Assembly (NCBI RefSeq): GCF_026342015.1
Contig: NZ_JAPENL010000002.1
Coordinates: 563,001-627,000 of the forward strand
Length of the DNA: 64,000 nucleotides
Direction: 5' to 3'
From: Micromonospora lupini
Lineage (GTDB): Bacteria; Actinomycetota; Actinomycetes; Mycobacteriales; Micromonosporaceae
In this document: positions 1 to 14,200 of the stretch, one piece after another
Numbering within the stretch: position 1 is the first letter of the stretch
Layout of the letters: every line of letters begins with the position of its first letter
Made by a program: the position numbers and the translations under genes
Notes under the pieces: generated by a model
The model's input: only the letters and a program-made list of their open reading frames with translations
What the model was told of the DNA's origin: nothing
Databases searched by the model: none

Positions 1-845
1 CCGACCACTACCAGTCGATGGGCGCCGACCCGGGCCTGCCCGGCCCGACGGACGCCTGGCTGACCCTCGCCGCGCTGGCCCGCGAGACCCGACGGATCCG
101 GCTCGGCACCCTTGTCACGTCGGCGACCTTCCGACTGCCCGGCCCTCTCGCCGTGCTCGTCGCGCAGGTCGACCAGATGAGCGGCGGCCGGGTCGACCTC
201 GGCATCGGCGCCGGCTGGTACGAGCGCGAGCACACCTCGTACGGCATCCCGTTCCCGGCCGTCAGCGAGCGCTTCGACCGACTGGCCGAACAGCTTGAGG
301 TGATCACCGGCCTGTGGGCCACCCCGGTGGGTGCGACGTACAGCTTCACAGGCGACCACTACCGGCTGGTGGACGCGCCCGCGCTGCCCAAACCGGCGCA
401 GGTGCCCGGACCGCCGATCATCGTGGGCGGGCGCGGTCCCAAGCGGACCCCAGAGCTGGCCGCCCGCTACGCCGACGAGTTCAACATGCCGTTCAAGTCC
501 GTGGCCGAGACCGCCGCGGCGTACGACCGGGTGCGGGAGGCGTGTGACCGCGTGGGCCGGGCGGACGCCGGGCGGGCGCCGCTGGTGCTGTCCGCCGGGA
601 TCGTGGTGGCCATCGGCCGCACCGACGCCGAGGCACAGCTCCGGGCCGCGCCCCTGCACGAGAAGAGCGCGCTGCCCCCGGAGGACCCGGTGGTCGGCTC
701 GCCCGCGCAGCTCGTGCAGCGGATCGGCGAGTTCGCCGAGATCGGCGCCACCCGGGTGCACGTGCGCATGACCGACCTCGACGACCTCGACCACCTCGAG
801 CTGATCGCCGCCGAGGTGCTCCCCCAACTGGAGGCTGGACGATGA
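1..845 (+). CDS. LLM-class F420-dependent oxidoreductase (5' end outside window)
   Basis: Luciferase-like TIM-barrel oxidoreductase, a family that transfers hydride with cofactor F420 (or FMN); the substrate cannot be read from sequence. The frame is already open at base 3 and reads DHYQSMG, the SDHY-type motif that normally lies some 35-40 residues inside these proteins, so the true start is upstream and the ATG at 18 is internal. Other family features are the ARETRRIRLGTLVTS strand, MSGGRVDLGIGAGWYEREH, and PPIIVGGRGPKRTPELAARYADEFN near the middle. About 280 codons are visible. The stop overlaps the ATG of the cupin gene (ATGA), so the two are probably translated together. Confidence 0.85.
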   Translation, partial: DHYQSMGADPGLPGPTDAWLTLAALARETRRIRLGTLVTSATFRLPGPLAVLVAQVDQMSGGRVDLGIGAGWYEREHTSYGIPFPAVSERFDRLAEQLEVITGLWATPVGATYSFTGDHYRLVDAPALPKPAQVPGPPIIVGGRGPKRTPELAARYADEFNMPFKSVAETAAAYDRVREACDRVGRADAGRAPLVLSAGIVVAIGRTDAEAQLRAAPLHEKSALPPEDPVVGSPAQLVQRIGEFAEIGATRVHVRMTDLDDLDHLELIAAEVLPQLEAGR

Positions 846-1150
846 CCGACGTGATCGACGGCACCGAACTCGGGCCGGTGGGCCAGGAGATCGTGTACGA
901 GAACGACCGGGTCCGGGTCTGGCACATCCGGCTCGAACCGGGCGAGCGGCAGCCCCTGCACCGGCACGACCACCCCTACCTGGTGGTGGCGATCCAGGGC
1001 GCGAAGAACGTCGTACAGACCATCGACGGCACCCGGATCGACGCCGACGAGCCCACCGGCGGAGTCGTCTACCGGGACCCCGGTGCGGTACACATGCTGA
1101 CCAATGTCGGGGACACGACATACCTGGCCCGGCTGGTCGAACTCAAGTAG
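842..1150 (+). CDS. Small single-domain cupin protein
   Basis: A 102-residue protein that is one cupin beta-barrel. The metal-binding set is visible as His40, His42 and His44 in LHRHDHPY and His84 in GAVHMLTNVG. Metal and substrate cannot be predicted. It starts on the ATGA overlap with the preceding oxidoreductase gene, which argues for translational coupling and a shared pathway. The C-terminus (TTYLARLVELK) is complete. Small cupins of this kind act as isomerases, dioxygenases or ligand sensors, so a specific function is not assigned. Confidence 0.75.
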   Translation: MTDVIDGTELGPVGQEIVYENDRVRVWHIRLEPGERQPLHRHDHPYLVVAIQGAKNVVQTIDGTRIDADEPTGGVVYRDPGAVHMLTNVGDTTYLARLVELK

Positions 1151-1200
1151 ACGCGCCGGGCGCGGTCCGGCTCGCCGCGCGGCGCGCCGGTGGCGATCGG

Positions 1201-4200
1201 GTGTACCAGGTGCGTAACGTGCCGGACATGGCCTTTCGGACCTGGGGCAGACTGCTGCTCACGGCGCTCGGGGTGAGCGTGCTGGCCGGGGCCGGCCAGC
1301 TCGGTGTCGCGTACGGCTTCGGCATCGTCCGGCTCACCGGCGCCTTCACCGGCACGACCGTCAACCAGTGGCCCGCCCAGCTCGTCTGGGTGGGCTGGTT
1401 CGCCGCGAACGCCGCCGTCGCCGGTGCCGTCCTGACCGGGCGCCTGGCCCGCCGGGACACCCCGCCGGCCAGCACCGGCCGGCAACTGGCCATCGGCGGC
1501 GCGGCGGCGCTCGGCGCTACCGCAGTGGCTCCGCTCTGCATGCAGCCCGCCCGAGCCGCCGAGTTGATCTCGGTGGACCCGGTCTGGGCGGTCGGCATCT
1601 GCGCCATCCTCGGGGCGGTCATCGGAGCGGGCGCGGCCGTCGCCGTGCTGTTCCGACCGGAACTGGGCTGGAACATGGCGGCCGTGGCCGGGGTGGTCTG
1701 GCTGCTGGCGTTGATCTCCGTACTGCCGTCGCTCGGCACGGCCGGCCCGTTGCCCACGGTCCGGCTCGGCGTCCTCGAACCGAACTGGCTGGACGACGCC
1801 GCCGCGCAACGTCTGGCGCTGCTCCTGCTGCCCGTGGTGGCGCTGCTCGCGGGCGCCGCGACCGCCGGGCTGGCCCGCTGGCGCGGCCAGGTTCCGCTTG
1901 TCAGTGGAGCGACAGGCGTGGCCGGTCCGGTGCTCGTGGCATTCGCGTACCTGACCGCCGGCCCCGGCGACGCGCTGGACCGTTACCAGACCACCCCCTA
2001 CTACGGCGCGTTGATCGCGATCCTCGCCGGCGCCCTCGGCGCCGCGGCGGCCGCCCTGCTGCGCTGGCCCGTCGGCGCCCGCAGCGCCGACCCCCAGGCG
2101 ATCGAGCCGACCGACATCCTGCGCCCGCTGCCCGCCGGTCCGCCCCTGCCGGGCGCTGACGCGGCGGCGTCGACGGAATCGGTCGACGACCACCGTGACG
2201 CCGGGTCCACCGCCGCCGCGGCCCCCACCGGTGCGCACCTGGCCGACACCGGTCCGGGTCCGCGCGCCGCCGACGACACCGCGACCGTACGCACCGTCCC
2301 CGCCCACTGGGACTGGCCGGCGACCACGACCAGCGGCCAGCACGGCCCCGTCCCCGCCGACGCGACCCGCCCGGAGCTGGCGCCCCGACAGGTCGGCCGC
2401 CGTCAACACGCCCACCCCACCCCGGACGTGCCGACGGCTGACGCCCCGACCCAGGACGCGCTCCGCACGAGCCGGCAGTACGACCGCACGACCAACCCGC
2501 CGGCCCCCGCCTCCTGGCTGACCGACCCGACAGGCGAGTTCACCGCCGGGCGACAGTCGACCCCGTCGAGCCGGGACGGGGACACCATCGACGCCGCCGA
2601 CCCGACCCCTGTCGTCCCGGCGTCCGCCGCTGCGATGTCCACCGTCTCGGCCGGCGATACCGCAGCCTTCGGCCCGATGTCCGACGCGTCCGCCGACGAC
2701 TTAACCGGCAGGGACGAGCCGGGCAGCGACCACACGACACCCGACAACCCGGTGGCCCCGGTCACCAGCGCGCCGGTCACGGGCAGCGCGACCACTCCGG
2801 TCGCGGGCAGCACCGGCACCCCGGTCACGGGCGATGGCGCGGCCGGCGGACCCGCACCCAAGCCGCGCCGTACGCGCAAGCCGAAGTCCACACCGGCCGG
2901 GCCGGGCACGATCGAGGGCACGACACCGGCCGGGCAGGAGCTGGCCGCTACCGAGGCGACGAGCAGCGGTACGCCGAAGGCGAGCAGCGGCGGTACGCCG
3001 AAGGCGAGCACGCCCGATTCGTCCTCCCCCGCCGCAGCCGCGGGCCTTCCCGCACCCGTCGACTCGGACCCGAACGTCGCCGATGGCACTGCCCACGCCT
3101 CGGCGGAGGCCGCCACCGACGATGCGGCAGCATCCGCAGCCGGATCGACCTCTGACACCACTGCGGCAGCATCCGCTGGATCGACCACCGACCGCACGGC
3201 AGGCGCCGGATCGACAAGTGGGCGCACGGTAGGCGCCGGTTCGGCTACCGGCCGCACGGCAGGTGCTGGATCGACCAACGGGCGCACGGCAGCAGCCGCC
3301 GAATCGACAGGTGGGCGCACCAGGCGGCCGGCCCGGTCGGGCAAGGCCACCGACGTGACCGGCGTCGACTTCGCTGGTCCCGTCGACCAGGGCGCTCCGC
3401 TGCCCGGCCAGGACGCCGAGCCCGGCCAGGACAACCGGGGAGACGGGGAAGATCCGCAGGGTCAGGCCGTCGGGACGGGTGGAGAGAACCCGCACGACAG
3501 GGCCACCAGCACCGAGCCGGAGGCCACGACCGTCCCGGCCGGTGATCTCGCACCGGTCGCGGAATCCGGGACGGCCCGCGCCGAGCCGTCCGCGACCGAG
3601 GGCGGTGGCAGCGCTTCGCTGTTCCGCGATGGGGCCGCCGACGGCCCGGCGAGCGACCGGTGGACTCCGGCGGCGCCGGCCTGGCCGGCCACCTCGGCGT
3701 GGACCACCGCGCCGGCCACGGGAACGACCGACCCCGACCCGTCGGCTTCGGACGCTCCCGTCGTCGCGGAGGAGTCGGACTGGACGCCCCGCTTCCGGCA
3801 CCGGGCACCGCTGCCGGACCTGAGCCGCGCCAGCACCTGGGACGCCTTCAACACCACTCGGCGCGTACCGGATCGGACCGCCAACACGCCCGACCAGAGC
3901 ACCAGCACGCCGGACCTGAGCGGGCCGACCGACCCGACCGCCAGCAACGCGGACCAGGACAGCCCGTCCTCCGCCACGCTCGGCGGGGCATGGTCGAGAG
4001 ATCGCGTCGCCAGCACGACGGACCAGGACTACAGCACGACCGAACAGGCCGACAGCACGACGGGCCAGGTCACCGGCACGCCAGACCGAGGCAGCAGCAC
4101 GACGGGCCGGGACAGCAGCACGACGGGCCGAGGCACCAGCACGACGGATCGCGACACCAGCACGACGGATCGGGACACCAGCACGACGGGCCGGCTCGCC

Positions 4201-4665
4201 GGCTGGCGCGGCCGGCTCGCCGACGCTGCTGGCGCGCCCGCCCCGGCGGGAGCTGTCGTGCCGCCGTCGGCCAGTCCGGGCATACCGGAGCAGGGCGGCA
4301 CGTCCGCCGCCGACAGGGGCACGTCCGCTGCCGACACGGGCACGTCCGCTGCCGACAGGGGCGCGTCCGGCACCGCCGACAGGGGCGGACCGGACAGCGA
4401 CGCCCAGCGGGCCGGGGCGACGTCCACCGACGACGCGGAGCAGCCCTCCCGGCGGGGACGGCTCGGCGGCCTGTTCCGGCGCAACCGGGCCCGGACCGAC
4501 GAGGAGAAGCGGCCCGCAGCGGATGCGGCGGAGTCGCTGCCCACGCAGGACGAGGAGTTCGTCGACTGGGTCGCCGGGCTCGGCAAGCCGATCGCGGACA
4601 ACGAGCCGGAGCAGGAGAACGGCCGTCGCTCGCTGCGCTCCACCGGCCGTCACCACCGCGACTGA
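1201..4665 (+). CDS. Large membrane protein with repeat-rich disordered tail
   Basis: I do not recognise a named family. Residues 1 to about 295 form a membrane domain with about eight hydrophobic segments (for example LLLTALGVSVLAGAGQLGVA and ILAGALGAAAAALLRW). The next roughly 780 residues are Ala/Thr/Ser/Asp/Pro-rich and contain tandem repeats: a 10-residue AGSTxGRTAG type around 3160-3320, a 7-residue TSTTDRD type around 4085-4195, and a 7-residue GTSAADR type around 4295-4370. The end is conserved-looking again, with a basic GRLGGLFRRNRAR patch, DEEFVDWVAGLGK and a basic RHHRD end. The GTG at 1201 has GGTGG seven bases upstream; ATG 1228 (MAFRTWG) is the alternative start. It probably acts at the membrane with a long cytoplasmic tail (inference). 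Confidence 0.6.
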   Translation: MYQVRNVPDMAFRTWGRLLLTALGVSVLAGAGQLGVAYGFGIVRLTGAFTGTTVNQWPAQLVWVGWFAANAAVAGAVLTGRLARRDTPPASTGRQLAIGGAAALGATAVAPLCMQPARAAELISVDPVWAVGICAILGAVIGAGAAVAVLFRPELGWNMAAVAGVVWLLALISVLPSLGTAGPLPTVRLGVLEPNWLDDAAAQRLALLLLPVVALLAGAATAGLARWRGQVPLVSGATGVAGPVLVAFAYLTAGPGDALDRYQTTPYYGALIAILAGALGAAAAALLRWPVGARSADPQAIEPTDILRPLPAGPPLPGADAAASTESVDDHRDAGSTAAAAPTGAHLADTGPGPRAADDTATVRTVPAHWDWPATTTSGQHGPVPADATRPELAPRQVGRRQHAHPTPDVPTADAPTQDALRTSRQYDRTTNPPAPASWLTDPTGEFTAGRQSTPSSRDGDTIDAADPTPVVPASAAAMSTVSAGDTAAFGPMSDASADDLTGRDEPGSDHTTPDNPVAPVTSAPVTGSATTPVAGSTGTPVTGDGAAGGPAPKPRRTRKPKSTPAGPGTIEGTTPAGQELAATEATSSGTPKASSGGTPKASTPDSSSPAAAAGLPAPVDSDPNVADGTAHASAEAATDDAAASAAGSTSDTTAAASAGSTTDRTAGAGSTSGRTVGAGSATGRTAGAGSTNGRTAAAAESTGGRTRRPARSGKATDVTGVDFAGPVDQGAPLPGQDAEPGQDNRGDGEDPQGQAVGTGGENPHDRATSTEPEATTVPAGDLAPVAESGTARAEPSATEGGGSASLFRDGAADGPASDRWTPAAPAWPATSAWTTAPATGTTDPDPSASDAPVVAEESDWTPRFRHRAPLPDLSRASTWDAFNTTRRVPDRTANTPDQSTSTPDLSGPTDPTASNADQDSPSSATLGGAWSRDRVASTTDQDYSTTEQADSTTGQVTGTPDRGSSTTGRDSSTTGRGTSTTDRDTSTTDRDTSTTGRLAGWRGRLADAAGAPAPAGAVVPPSASPGIPEQGGTSAADRGTSAADTGTSAADRGASGTADRGGPDSDAQRAGATSTDDAEQPSRRGRLGGLFRRNRARTDEEKRPAADAAESLPTQDEEFVDWVAGLGKPIADNEPEQENGRRSLRSTGRHHRD

Positions 4666-4680
4666 CCACCCGACCCAGCG

Positions 4681-4758
4681 TGATCGACTCGGGTTCCCTG
4701 AATCCGGGCTGTCCACCGCTACCGGACACCCCGACTCCAGATGAACCCGAGTCGATCA
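4681..4758. repeat. Compound palindrome between convergent genes, possible bidirectional terminator
   Basis: Perfect 15-base arms at 4681-4695 (TGATCGACTCGGGTT) and 4744-4758 enclose a second inverted repeat (GGGCTGTCC / GGACACCCC, one mismatch). The element sits exactly between the stop of the large membrane protein and the stop of thiC. It could terminate both transcripts. Its size and nested symmetry also fit a dispersed intergenic repeat. Confidence 0.6.
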
Positions 4759-4770
4759 TGCGGCCTCAGG

Positions 4771-10251
<5,481 letters not shown>

Positions 10252-10255
<4 letters not shown>

Positions 10256-10875
10256 GCCAGGGCCCGGAGCAGCTCGGCGGTGGCGCCGGCCGGGTCGGCG
10301 GCGGCGGAGAGCGCACCGACAACCGCCACCCCGTACGCCCCGGCGGCCCGCAGCGCCGGCACCCGGGCGGCGGTCACTCCGCCGATCGCGATGACCGGCA
10401 CGTCGACGGCGTCGGCGACGGCACGGACGCCGGCGGGCCCGATGGGGTCCGGCAGGCCGTTCTTCGTGCTGGTGGCGTGGCACGGGCCGACGCCCAGATA
10501 GCTGGCCCCGGCGGTGACGGCCGCGACCGCCGTCCGCGGCGCGCGTGCGGTCGCGCCGAGCACGCCTGTCGGGCCGAGCACGTGCCGGGCGGCGGCGACC
10601 GGCAGGTCGTCGGCCCCGACGTGCCCACCCGCGGCGCCCACCGCGAGTGCCACGTGCAGCCTGTCGTTGACCAGGCAGGTCGCTCCGTACGGGGCGCAGA
10701 GCGCCAGCACCCGGCCGGCCAGGTCGTACGCCTCGCGGTCGGTCGCGGAGTCCTCCACCCGGACCTGCACGACGAGGTCGGCGCGGGCCGTCGCGAGGGC
10801 GGCCCGGACCACTGTGAGCGGGTCGTGCCCGGGTCGGGTGTCGGTGATCAGATGCAGTCGTCCAAGGGACGGCAC
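10252..10875 (-). CDS. thiE: Thiamine-phosphate synthase ThiE
   Basis: Joins HMP-PP with thiazole phosphate to make thiamin phosphate. The 207-residue TIM barrel has RLHLITD at the start, VVQVRVEDSATDREAYDLA, CLVNDRLHVALAVGAAGGHVG, SYLGVGPCHATSTKNGLPDP and VPVIAIGGVTAARV. It is the first gene of the operon. GTG at 10875 lies 7-8 bases after GGGAGGAG, and this ribosome-binding site is the very 3' end of the TPP riboswitch, so ligand binding can hide it. The next gene, thiO, starts on a GTGA overlap. Confidence 0.95.
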
Positions 10876-10883
10876 GGCAACGC

Positions 10884-10972
10884 TCCTCCCTGCGCCGGCA
10901 TTACCCGGATCAGGTTCGACGGTCGGGGGCTGTCAGCCCCCCTCTCAGCCCGGTACACCGGGCTCCCGTGGG
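10884..10972 (-). promoter_or_regulatory. TPP riboswitch (THI element)
   Basis: On the minus strand the universally conserved THI-box segments appear in order: GGGCTGAGAGG and GAACCTGATCCGGGTAATGC, then GCGCAGGGAG. A helix-forming GGGGGCTGACAGCCCCC lies between them. The 3' strand runs straight into the GGGAGGAG ribosome-binding site of thiE. That arrangement is typical of actinobacterial TPP riboswitches that block translation initiation; no separate terminator hairpin is seen between it and the GTG. Confidence 0.96.
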
Positions 10973-10985
10973 TTACTTGCGTGTC

Positions 10986-11014
10986 ACCGTACGACAGTTC
11001 CGCGGGTCTGCCAA
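10986..11014 (-). promoter_or_regulatory. Promoter of the thi operon
   Basis: Minus-strand TTGGCA (11009-11014), 17-base spacer, TACGGT (10986-10991). This places the transcription start near 10979, immediately before the TPP riboswitch, which supports both calls. Confidence 0.65.
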
Positions 11015-11114
11015 GGGAGGGGTCGTCGGCCGACTCGGCCACATCGACTGGGTACTTTCTCCGGTCCTGTTCGGAATGTCGCCCGCCGTTGCAGAACCGT
11101 TACCCGCCGGCATC

Positions 11115-11145
11115 TTGCCCGACATCGATACACCAGAATTAATTT
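11115..11145 (+). promoter_or_regulatory. Candidate promoter of the ThuA/sugar dehydrogenase gene
   Basis: The divergent region 10876-11270 holds the thi control elements and, on the plus strand, a conspicuously AT-rich patch at about 11128-11165. TTGCCC (11115-11120), 19-base spacer, TAATTT (11140-11145) is the best promoter match. It would give a leader of roughly 120 bases. No other gene is seen in this interval. Confidence 0.35.
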
Positions 11146-11270
11146 GTTCAGCGATTCGACAAAATGCCGGCGTGGACGCCCTGGCACGGTGTCCCCGACC
11201 GGCTCCATCCGGGACGGTCTTCGGCGAGCCGGCCCCCGCGATTCCTGTCCACCGCGACATTGGAGGCGGC

Positions 11271-14200
11271 GTGTCCCGTTCTCGTCGTGCCCGTTTACCA
11301 CTCACCGCTACCCTGCTGTCCCTGGCGCTCGCCTCGACGACCCTGCTCGGGTCGCCGGCGCAGGCGGCGCCGGCCGGAGCGCAGATCCCCGCGCGAGACG
11401 TGCCTGTCGCGGCTCCGCTCTCCCAGGTGGCGCCGAAGGCGCCAAAGGCCGCAGCGGCCGACCCCTACTCCGTCCTGGTCTTCTCGAAGACCGCAGGCTT
11501 CCGGCACGACGCCATCCCCACAGGCATCGCCGCCATCCAGCAACTCGGCGCGGCCAACGGATTCACTGTGGACACCACCGAGGACGGCGCCGCGTTCAAC
11601 GACGCCAACCTCGCCAAGTACAAGGCCGTGATCTGGCTCTCCACCACAGGTGACGTCCTCGACGCCGACCAGCAGGCGGCCTTCGAGCGGTACGTGAAGG
11701 CCGGCGGCGGTTACGCAGGCGTCCACGCCGCCTCGGACACCGAGTACAGCTGGGCCTGGTACGGCGACCTGGTCGGCGCGTACTTCGCCAACCACCCGCA
11801 GAACCAGCAGGCCACCGTCAAGGTGGAGGACCACGCCCACCCGTCCACCGCCGAACTGCCGGACCGCTGGTCCCGGTTCGACGAGTGGTACAACTTCCAG
11901 ACCAACCCCCGGCCGGACGTGCACGTGCTGGCCAGCCTGGACGAGAAGAGCTACACCCCGGGCGCCGGCGCGATGGGCGCCGACCACCCGACCGCGTGGT
12001 GCCAGGACTTCGACGGTGGTCGTTCCTGGTACACGGGCGGCGGGCACACCCGCGAGTCGTACGCCGAGCCCGAGTTCCTCAAGCACCTGCTCGGCGGCAT
12101 CCAGACGGCGGCCGGCGTGGTCGACGCCGACTGCGGCGCCTCGAAGACCTCAAGCTTCGAGAAGATCACCCTGGACAGCAACACCAGTAATCCGATGGAG
12201 CTGGACATCGCGCCCGACGGCCGGGTCTTCTACATCGAGCGCGACGGCCGGGTGCAGATCATCAAGCCGGACACCGGCAGCACCGTCACCGCCGTCGACC
12301 TGGACGTCTTCACCGGCAACGAGGACGGCCTCATCGGCATCCGGCTCGACCCGGACTTCGCCACCAACAAGTGGGTGTATCTCTACTACGCCCCGAACGA
12401 CGGCGTCACGCGCAACCTGCTGTCCCGGTTCACGGTGACCGGCGACACCATCGACCCGGCGAGCGAGAAGCAGGTGCTGCGGGTCGACACCCAGCGCAAC
12501 ACCTGCTGCCACGCGGGCGGCAGCATGACCTTCGACAGCGCCGGCAACCTGTACCTGGCCACCGGCGACAACACCAACCCGTTCGAGTCGAACGCGTACG
12601 CGCCGCTCGACGAGCGGCCGGGCCGTCAGGACTACGACTCGCAGCGCAGCGCCGCCAACACGAACGACCTGCGCGGCAAGGTGATCCGGATCCACCCGGA
12701 GGACGACGGGACGTACACCGTTCCGACGGGCAACCTCTTCGCGCCGGGCACCGAGAAGACCCGTCCCGAGATCTACGCGATGGGCTTCCGCAACCCGTTC
12801 CGGATCGGCACCGACCCGAAGACCGACACCCTGTACGTCGGGGACTACGGGCCGGACGCCAACGCGAACAACCCGGACCGGGGCCCCCGGGGCCTGGTCG
12901 AGTGGAACGTCGTGACCCCCGGCAACTACGGCTGGCCGTACTGCACCGGGACGAACGAGGCGTACAACGACTACACGTTCCCGTCCGGCCCGAGCGGCCC
13001 GAAGTTCGACTGCGCCGCGCCGGTGAACAACTCGCCCAACAACACGGGCCTGACCAACCTCCCGCCGGTCGTCCCGGCCACCGTCGACTACGGCTACGCC
13101 GGTGACGCGCGGTACCCGGAGATCGGTGGCGGTGGCGCCCCGATGGGCGGCCCGGCCTACAGGTACGACGCCAACCTCAACTCCCCCCGCAAGTGGCCGG
13201 CCTACTACGACGGCAAGGCGCTGCTGGGCGAGTGGAACCAGAACAAGATGTACACGATGCAGATGACCGCCGACGGCAAGTCGTTGGTGGACATCAACCA
13301 GCTGCTCACCGGCATGAAGATGGTCCGGCCGATGGACTTCGAGTTCGGTCCGGACGGCGCGCTCTACCTGATCGAGTGGGGCACCGGGTTCGGCGGCAAC
13401 AACGACGACTCGGGCATCTACCGGATCGACTACACCGCAGGTGACCGCGCACCGATCGCCGCGGCGTCCGCCAACCCGACCTCGGGCCCGGCGCCGCTGG
13501 CTGTCACCTTCTCCAGCGCCGGCTCCCGGGATCCGGACGGCGGCGCGCTCACCTACGCGTGGACCTTCGGCGACGGGCAGACCTCCACCGAGGCCAACCC
13601 GACGCACACGTACGCCACGGCGGGCAACTACACAGCCCAGCTCACCGTGACCAACCCGAAGGGCCGTACCGCGGTGGCCAACGTGCCGGTCACCGTGGGC
13701 AACACCGCACCGACGGTGAGCATCGAGTTCCCGCCGGACGGTGGCTTCTTCAACTGGGGTGACCAGGTCCGCTACACGGTCAAGGTGACCGACCCCGAGG
13801 ACGGGCAGATCGACTGCGACCGGGTGAACCTCCAGGTGCTGCTCGGTCACGACGAGCACGCCCACCCGCTGGAGCAGCACACCGGCTGCACCGGCACGGT
13901 CCAGACGTCGCTCGCCTCCGGGCACGGCGCCGAGGCGAACGTCTTCGCGGTCTTCGAGGCCACCTACACCGACGATGGTGGTGCCGGCGGCGCGGGCGCG
14001 CTCACCGGCCGGGACATCGAGATCCTGCAGCCCAAGCAGAAGCAGGCCGAGTACTTCACGGCCACCGGACGAGTGCCTGGCGGCACCGGCGGCGGAGACG
14101 CCGGCGTGCAGCGGGAGGCCGGCGCCGACACCGCCGGTGGCGGCCAGAGCATCGCGTTCATCGAGGACGGCGACTGGTGGTCGGTCGTCCCGGCGGACCT

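Noticed and set aside
2701..4716. 671-codon Arg/Gly/Val-rich open frame opposite the repeat-rich membrane protein
   Set aside because: Caused by repeats on the other strand; the translation is pure low complexity with no start signal.
10968..11270. N-terminal extension of the secreted dehydrogenase in the same frame
   Set aside because: It would bury the signal peptide and cover the promoter and AT-rich control region; GTG 11271 has a good ribosome-binding site.
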